From Xenorhabdus doucetiae (GTDB taxonomy: Bacteria > Pseudomonadota > Gammaproteobacteria > Enterobacterales > Enterobacteriaceae), in the NCBI RefSeq assembly GCF_000968195.1, contig NZ_FO704549.1, forward strand, positions 1 to 8,449: a stretch of DNA of 8,449 nucleotides, written 5' to 3'. The number at the start of each line of letters is the position of its first letter. The stretch's first letter is position 1. Under the pieces are notes generated by a model. That model was not told the origin of the DNA. It ran no database searches and saw nothing but the letters and a program-made list of their open reading frames with translations. Both the position numbers and the translations under genes were made by a program. Shown here piece by piece: positions 5,696 through 8,449 of the stretch.

Positions 5696-5758
5696 ATGTA
5701 CGGCGACAAAAAAACCATCGGCTTCGGTGTGAACGAGCATCAGATTAACAACGGATGA
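5696..5758 (+). CDS. 20-codon ORF of unknown function, possibly a gene remnant
   Basis: A strong ribosome site (ACGAGGA, five to six bases before the ATG) precedes a 20-residue ORF, MYGDKKTIGFGVNEHQINNG, that stops six bases before the conserved origin-end sequence at 5764. I do not recognise it. The good ribosome site with an abrupt end at the origin boundary suggests the 5' end of a longer gene cut off where the origin segment was joined. It could also be a real small peptide. Confidence 0.35.
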   Translation: MYGDKKTIGFGVNEHQINNG

Positions 5759-5797
5759 TATGACGCTTCCTCGCATTGACAGACTTCGCTAGTCAAT

Positions 5798-5810
5798 GCT
5801 GCGGCGAGCG
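5798..5810 (-). other. Single-strand initiation / primosome assembly-like motif
   Basis: On the minus strand this reads CGCTCGCCGCAGC, the conserved opening of the PAS-like segment next to pMB1/ColE1 origins. The partner GCGAGGAAGCG follows at 5774-5764. The intervening sequence is different but also forms a hairpin. Confidence 0.65.
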
Positions 5811-6300
5811 TTGCGGATCTCACAAAGTGAAGAATTGATCAAGCCCCAGATGTACCAAAGCCGAGAACAGTGGTTAAACTGCCTCGGCTCTGTTACTCTA
5901 AATCTTGTATGCATCTCTGCCAAGATCCGATGTGGTAATCCTATCTTAGCAGAGGGAAGCTAGCGAGTCACTACTTCCTTAAAACCATTCAACGACTATA
6001 ACCCATTGCATACCCCTTGATTGATTCGGACTTCGCCCGGTCTCCGAAAGGATAAACAGGCAAATTGTGGTAACCACGTCCCGTCAAACGACATGACGGC
6101 TCTGCCTCCGAATCACGCTGCGGTCTCACTGAGTACAGTGCGTACCTGATAAAGAACTCAATCAACGGGACAGGGAATCTAGGATTAAGCATCGAAAGAA
6201 TCCCAAACGGAAAAAACAAAAGCGATGATGTCGCTTCGCTCCTCTCATGGTTATACCACATTGGGGCATTAGGCAGTTTTGCGAAAAATCCCCATTTTTG
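5800..6300 (-). ncRNA. RNA II-like replication primer (3' end approximate)
   Basis: The transcript would start near 6300 with an A-rich 5' end (ACACACAAAAATGGGG), as in ColE1 RNA II. Stems read on the DNA: TTGATT/AATCAA (6017-6022/6160-6165) encloses GATTCGGA/TCCGAATC (6023-6030/6107-6114). That in turn encloses AGGCA/TGCCT (6058-6062/6103-6107, ends compete by one base), the palindrome GTGGTAACCAC (6067-6077) and CCGTCA/TGACGG (6081-6086/6094-6099). Further left are GGAAG-c-TAG/CTA-CTTCC (5955-5978), CTCTGC-c-AAGAT/ATCTT-a-GCAGAG (5915-5954) and AGCCGAG/CTCGGCT (5859-5889). The nesting is far beyond chance and marks a structured RNA. The 3' end is a guess. Confidence 0.65.
6180..6185 (+). 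promoter_or_regulatory. Candidate RNA I -10 box
   Basis: TAGGAT matches four of six -10 bases and would start a transcript near 6192, giving an RNA of about 110 bases to the terminator at 6262-6303, the usual RNA I length. No good -35 is seen 16-18 bases upstream. Confidence 0.4.
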
Positions 6301-6303
6301 TGT
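6192..6303 (+). ncRNA. RNA I-like antisense copy-control RNA
   Basis: The plus strand opposite the 5' end of RNA II offers three stem-loops in the order expected for RNA I: AGCGA-N5-TCGCT (6221-6235), TGGT-N3-ACCA (6248-6258), and a GC-rich terminator stem followed by a T-tract. RNA I pairs with nascent RNA II and stops it from forming a primer, setting copy number and incompatibility. The 5' end is approximate. The role comes from position and architecture, not from direct similarity. Confidence 0.6.
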
Positions 6304-6308
6304 GTTTT
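6262..6308 (+). terminator. RNA I intrinsic terminator
   Basis: TGGGG (6262-6266) pairs with CCCCA (6290-6294), extended inward by ATT/AAT across a bulged C and by a small inner GCA/TGC. It is followed by TTTTTGTGTGTTTT. In the minus direction the same sequence is the first stem of RNA II. Confidence 0.7.
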
Positions 6309-6335
6309 ATAACCAACTAACAAAAAGGATCTCAG
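6307..6335 (-). promoter_or_regulatory. RNA II promoter
   Basis: Read on the minus strand: CTGAGA (6335-6330) as -35, exactly 17 bases, TTATAA (6312-6307) as -10. The -35 lies in CTGAGATCCTTTTT, which corresponds to TTGAGATCCTTTTT at the pMB1 RNA II promoter. Initiation is expected near 6300. Confidence 0.75.
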
Positions 6336-6352
6336 GCTGATCTTTTTTGTTT
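6319..6352. terminator. Bidirectional terminator-like inverted repeat bordering the origin
   Basis: AACAAAAAGGATC (6319-6331) and GATCTTTTTTGTT (6339-6351) pair with one mismatch around TCAGGCT, giving a stem flanked by A- and T-tracts on either side. It overlaps the RNA II -35 region, as the equivalent repeat does in pMB1 plasmids. It may insulate the origin from the cargo genes. Confidence 0.5.
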
Positions 6353-6524
6353 TAATGCCGCCATTACAAGTTTTTCTAATGTGTTAAGTTATCGTCTCTG
6401 GCTTGGTGTTCAGGCCAGTATGATACGTAAATAAAAAACCAGAACGGCGACGGCATTAGCTTTTTATTGCCTATATTCAAATAAAATGGCTTACTTATAA
6501 GTAATTAACAAAGGAGTAAATACT
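6353..6524. other. Leader region of the Hcp-like/membrane protein operon
   Basis: No gene is visible. TAATGCCG (6353-6360) is repeated inverted as CGGCATTA (6451-6458). A palindromic ACTTATAAGT (6493-6502) includes a -10-like TATAAG, but no good -35 is at the right distance. Confidence 0.35.
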
Positions 6525-6890
6525 ATGCAGTATACCACTTACATGGAAATTACAGGTGCAGAGCAAGGATTATTGTCTGAAAACTGCTCAAACAATGATA
6601 CCCACAAACATAAAATACAGGTTAACTCTCTTGAGTTATCAAAAGGCATTGAGGGCTTAAGTTATATAGAAAAAATAGTTTTAGAAAAAAATGTAGATGG
6701 TTCATCACCTTTATTATTCAATGCTATTGATAAAAATGAGAGTTTAGAATTAAAAATATTTCAGTGTGTTGATAACAAAATAACACATGAATTTAAATTC
6801 AAAAATGCGTTTATAGAAAGAATAAACACTCATTTCTCAGAAGAGAGTAAAACATCACCTTATGAGAAAATAGAAATAAAAATAGCTTGA
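6525..6890 (+). CDS. Short divergent Hcp-like protein
   Basis: A 121-residue protein aligning by eye along most of Hcp. YTTYMEITGAEQGLLSENCS (3-22) matches the Hcp start (IIYLKLQGSKQGLISSGCS here), and DGSSPLLFNAIDKNESLELKIFQ matches DKSSPLLSQALTSNEILTCEFFF. YEKIEIKIA corresponds to ESLSIKFKS. It then stops, lacking the last roughly 20 residues (ITWEHV...DERVY), and the middle loops are shorter. The start is supported by AAGGAG eight bases upstream. It is on the opposite strand from true hcp and in one operon with the membrane protein at 6949. Codons are AT-rich like the DUF4225 gene. Possible roles: chaperone, decoy or immunity factor that binds the Hcp-loaded effector, or a specialised tube subunit. 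The Hcp kinship is fairly secure; the role is inference. Confidence 0.7.
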   Translation: MQYTTYMEITGAEQGLLSENCSNNDTHKHKIQVNSLELSKGIEGLSYIEKIVLEKNVDGSSPLLFNAIDKNESLELKIFQCVDNKITHEFKFKNAFIERINTHFSEESKTSPYEKIEIKIA

Positions 6891-6905
6891 TAATTAACAT
6901 TAACA

Positions 6906-6932
6906 ATGGGCGACAAAAACATTAACGCCCAT
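6906..6932 (+). repeat. Intercistronic hairpin ATGGGCG/CGCCCAT
   Basis: Perfect seven-base arms (6906-6912 and 6926-6932) around a 13-base A-rich loop lie between the Hcp-like gene and the membrane-protein gene. It is followed by AAAAAAG rather than a T-tract, so it is not an intrinsic terminator in the plus direction. It may tune transcript stability or translation of the downstream gene. Confidence 0.55.
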
Positions 6933-6948
6933 AAAAAAGAGAAATACC

Positions 6949-7311
6949 ATGAAGGAAAATAATATTTATCTATTAAATAAATTGTCAAAAAAAGACATTG
7001 ATTCTTTAAGAAATGCCTACGAAAGAGAGAACAAGTCAATGGACAAATATGATGAGTGGCTTAGTGATTTGTTTCGCTGGAATCTATCAACAGTATTAAC
7101 AATCAACTCCATAATCATATTGCTTTATTTAGTAAGCATATACTCAACCAATAATAATCCTGTTGCGATGCTTTGCATTTATGCATTCATATATTTTTCT
7201 TCCTTAATACTTCTATCCATAGTAATATCCTTAGATAGAAAATTTAGTTTCCTTCTATACTTAAAGGCGAAAATAATTTATCTTTTTAGTTATTTTCATT
7301 TTCCTCATTAA
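6949..7311 (+). CDS. Small two-pass membrane protein, candidate immunity protein
   Basis: A 120-residue protein. Residues 1-45 are charged and cytoplasmic-looking. Residues 46-66 (LSTVLTINSIIILLYLVSIY) and about 72-95 (VAMLCIYAFIYFSSLILLSIVISL) are transmembrane helices, and the C-terminus is again hydrophobic and aromatic. I recognise no family. It is transcribed toward the DUF4225 gene and their 3' ends overlap by 26 bases. Pore-forming colicins have this arrangement: the immunity gene is on the opposite strand, convergent, and encodes an inner-membrane protein that blocks the pore. By that analogy this is the likely immunity gene for the DUF4225 effector (inference). No other candidate lies downstream of the effector on its own strand. 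The ribosome site is modest (AAGAGA). Confidence 0.7.
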   Translation: MKENNIYLLNKLSKKDIDSLRNAYERENKSMDKYDEWLSDLFRWNLSTVLTINSIIILLYLVSIYSTNNNPVAMLCIYAFIYFSSLILLSIVISLDRKFSFLLYLKAKIIYLFSYFHFPH

Positions 7312-8206
7312 AAAGATATTTATCTAACAGCAAGTATGCTTTAATTGCCGTATTACTAGCCTTATAAGTAAGTACTGCTTTACCACTGGTAAACATTTTT
7401 CTTTTATAATCATTTTCCATATGTCTGAATAACCTAACCCCCCCTTTTTCAGCGAACAATCTATGTAAAAGTGGTACCTTTTCAAGACCACTTTTTTTTT
7501 CCACAGGTAAGTTTATAATTCTTTTAGAAGGATCATATTTAGCAAAAGCTGTAAATCCAAAATAAATACCAATGCCAAAGTTTACAATATCATACGCTAA
7601 TTCCCCAGTGCCCTCATCAGCACCAAAAAAAGAAAACCCCTTTTCTGTCAAAAACTTAGTTGGATTACTTGGATTTATATAGCCATCTGTCCATTCATAC
7701 ATGATATTACTTGCCCCTTCCACTGCGTCGCCAACCCCTGTAGCTATCGCTAGAACTCCCATGCCTTTAGACTCCATGCCTCTTACCCACCCTCCCCTTG
7801 TGCTAAAAGCCATAATTCCAGCTCCAAACTGCACAATACCTCCAATAACTTTTAACCCATTTTTACCATAATATAGAAATCCTTTTCCTGAGTATTCTTG
7901 GGTATTTAAATATGTTTTCCTATCTTTTCTTCTTCCTTGTTCATAACCATACGTTTCAGCATCCAATTCCCTCCTTATTTCAGCTATGCATCTTTTCATG
8001 TCAGCCAAGTACTCATGACGCCTTTGATTATAATTATATAAGGCAATTTGATAATCACGCCTTATTAATCTAACCACCTGACTAATTTCATATAAATATT
8101 GTTTTTTAGATTCAACATTATCCAACAAATAAGCTGCTGAATATTTGGATACTTTAATTAATTCATCACCATAATAATCAAAATATCTCATTGTTGGAAT
8201 TATCAT
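7286..8206 (-). CDS. DUF4225-family protein, probable T6SS cargo effector
   Basis: A 306-residue protein whose central part matches DUF4225: YYGKNGLKVIGGIVQFGAGI (112-131), then GMGVLAIATGVGDAVEGASNIMYE (148-171), then LAYDIVNFGIGIYFGFTAFA (203-222), with RLFRHMENDYKRK (258-270) near the C-terminus. Residues 10-100 are a charged, mostly helical region. The core is glycine-rich and hydrophobic, suggesting membrane insertion. No catalytic motif or signal peptide is seen. Its ATG shares a base with the hcp stop (TAATG), so it is made with Hcp. An effector adjoining hcp is expected to ride in the Hcp lumen. Function is not established for this family to my knowledge; a membrane-acting toxin is the working inference. 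It is AT-rich (about one-third G+C by eye). Confidence 0.82.
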   Translation of the reverse strand: MIIPTMRYFDYYGDELIKVSKYSAAYLLDNVESKKQYLYEISQVVRLIRRDYQIALYNYNQRRHEYLADMKRCIAEIRRELDAETYGYEQGRRKDRKTYLNTQEYSGKGFLYYGKNGLKVIGGIVQFGAGIMAFSTRGGWVRGMESKGMGVLAIATGVGDAVEGASNIMYEWTDGYINPSNPTKFLTEKGFSFFGADEGTGELAYDIVNFGIGIYFGFTAFAKYDPSKRIINLPVEKKSGLEKVPLLHRLFAEKGGVRLFRHMENDYKRKMFTSGKAVLTYKASNTAIKAYLLLDKYLFNEENENN

Positions 8207-8449
8207 TAGTATACCCTCTCATCCCATATACTATAAGAACTAGTTCCAGCAGTTACATGCTCCCACGTAATAGATTTAAATTTAATCGATAACGATTCTT
8301 CTGGTTGAGCATCATTATGTGTTATCGAGTTTGGGCAAAAGAAATTTATATTCACTAAAGATGCCTCGGTTAATTTAACTTTATAATATAACTCAAGCCC
8401 GCCATTCATCGAAGTTCGATAAAAGAAAAACTCACATGTTAATATTTCA
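8206..8449 (-). CDS. hcp: Type VI secretion tube protein Hcp, 3' half (joins to base 1 if circular)
   Basis: One base of a split Asn codon plus 80 codons and TAA, encoding the C-terminal half of Hcp: EILTCEFFFYRTS, YYKVKLTEASLVNI, then the strongly conserved PEESLSIKFKSITWEHVTAGTS...IWDERVY. The frame is open at 8449 and an ATG at 8409 is merely internal Met. The protein ends exactly where standard Hcp ends, so the effector here is a separate gene rather than a C-terminal extension as in Hcp-ET fusions. TAATG couples it to the DUF4225 gene. With the segment at 1-236 it forms a complete 159-residue protein. Confidence 0.95.
   Translation of the reverse strand, partial: EILTCEFFFYRTSMNGGLELYYKVKLTEASLVNINFFCPNSITHNDAQPEESLSIKFKSITWEHVTAGTSSYSIWDERVY

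Larger units (their letters stand above)
5764..6335 (-). other. ColE1-type (RNA-primed) replication origin region
   Basis: No Rep protein gene exists on the molecule, and this segment has the landmarks of a ColE1/pMB1-type origin. At the right end, AAAAAGGATCTCAG (plus strand) matches the conserved sequence around the pMB1 RNA II -35 box. At the left end, GCTGCGGCGAGCG (5798-5810) and CGCTTCCTCGC (5764-5774) match the two conserved parts of the single-strand initiation (primosome assembly) region beside the pMB1 origin, with an 8-bp hairpin (5773-5780/5792-5799) between. The interval is packed with nested stems. Replication would use an RNA II primer made leftward (minus strand), processed by RNase H and extended by DNA polymerase I, and would be inhibited by antisense RNA I. 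The exact RNA-to-DNA switch point cannot be placed. No Rop/Rom gene is visible. Confidence 0.8.

Noticed and set aside
5989..6261. 90-codon minus-strand open frame
   Set aside because: It lies wholly within the RNA II region, where nested complementary stems explain the sequence better than coding; no good ribosome site and no recognisable family.
5759..6300. Group I/II intron, retron or other large ncRNA
   Set aside because: No catalytic intron core, reverse transcriptase or retron landmarks; ColE1-type promoter and PAS-like sequences explain the structure.
8206..8409. Separate 67-residue protein starting at 8409
   Set aside because: The Met is internal to Hcp; the frame is open and Hcp-like upstream to the window edge.
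1..8449. Chromosomal island between two separate hcp copies
   Set aside because: First impression, dropped because the two hcp ends abut exactly in frame and a plasmid origin is present.
1..8449. CRISPR array, tRNA, rRNA, transposase or mobilisation genes
   Set aside because: Looked for on both strands; no repeat-spacer pattern, cloverleaf, transposase motif, relaxase or Rop was found.

Overview
The window looks like a complete small circular plasmid rather than a slice of chromosome. A type VI secretion hcp gene runs off the left edge (minus strand, start at 236) and an hcp gene enters from the right edge (minus strand, stop at 8206). Joining base 1 to base 8449 restores one uninterrupted 159-residue Hcp in exact frame (236 + 244 = 480 bases). 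The most economical reading is an 8449-bp circle linearised inside hcp. An RNA-primed ColE1-type origin and a Xer-type site fit this. The host is probably an enterobacterium, because of the origin type, the Ner/Nlp-like regulator, the Hcp subtype and the psi-like Xer site. The genus cannot be read from the sequence; Xenorhabdus, Photorhabdus, Proteus or Providencia-like hosts are guesses.

Layout by map position. 1-236: 5' half of hcp. 237-593: AT-rich hcp leader and a psi/cer-like Xer site. 594-1068 (minus): a leader peptide with an internal hairpin, a 10-codon overlapping ORF, then a Ner/Nlp-family DNA-binding protein. 1194-1881 (plus): operator-like palindrome, promoter and a RelE/ParE-type toxin-antitoxin pair. 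1882-2420: non-coding, with a long imperfect hairpin. 2421-4121 (plus): three overlapping genes for a small HTH-like protein, a tyrosine recombinase and a two-pass membrane protein with a coiled-coil tail. 4218-4607 (minus): ProQ/FinO-domain RNA chaperone. 4815-5397 (minus): brnT-brnA toxin-antitoxin. 5764-6335: ColE1-type origin, with RNA II on the minus strand, RNA I on the plus strand, and a single-strand initiation region related to that beside the pMB1 origin. 6525-7311 (plus): a short divergent Hcp-like protein and a two-pass membrane protein. 7286-8449 (minus): DUF4225 protein translationally coupled to hcp.

How it may work together. The cargo resembles a colicin plasmid with the colicin replaced by a T6SS-delivered weapon. 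Hcp (tube subunit and carrier) is stop/start-coupled to a DUF4225 protein with a glycine-rich hydrophobic core. A small membrane protein is encoded convergently with overlapping 3' ends, the arrangement used by pore-forming colicins and their immunity genes. The plasmid carries no sheath, baseplate or VgrG gene, so it would depend on the host's T6SS. Two toxin-antitoxin modules, a Xer-like site and a recombinase are maintenance functions. The FinO-like protein could act on the RNA I/RNA II copy-control circuit, since no Rop is seen. The functional links are inference; the gene families, overlaps and origin landmarks are read from the sequence.
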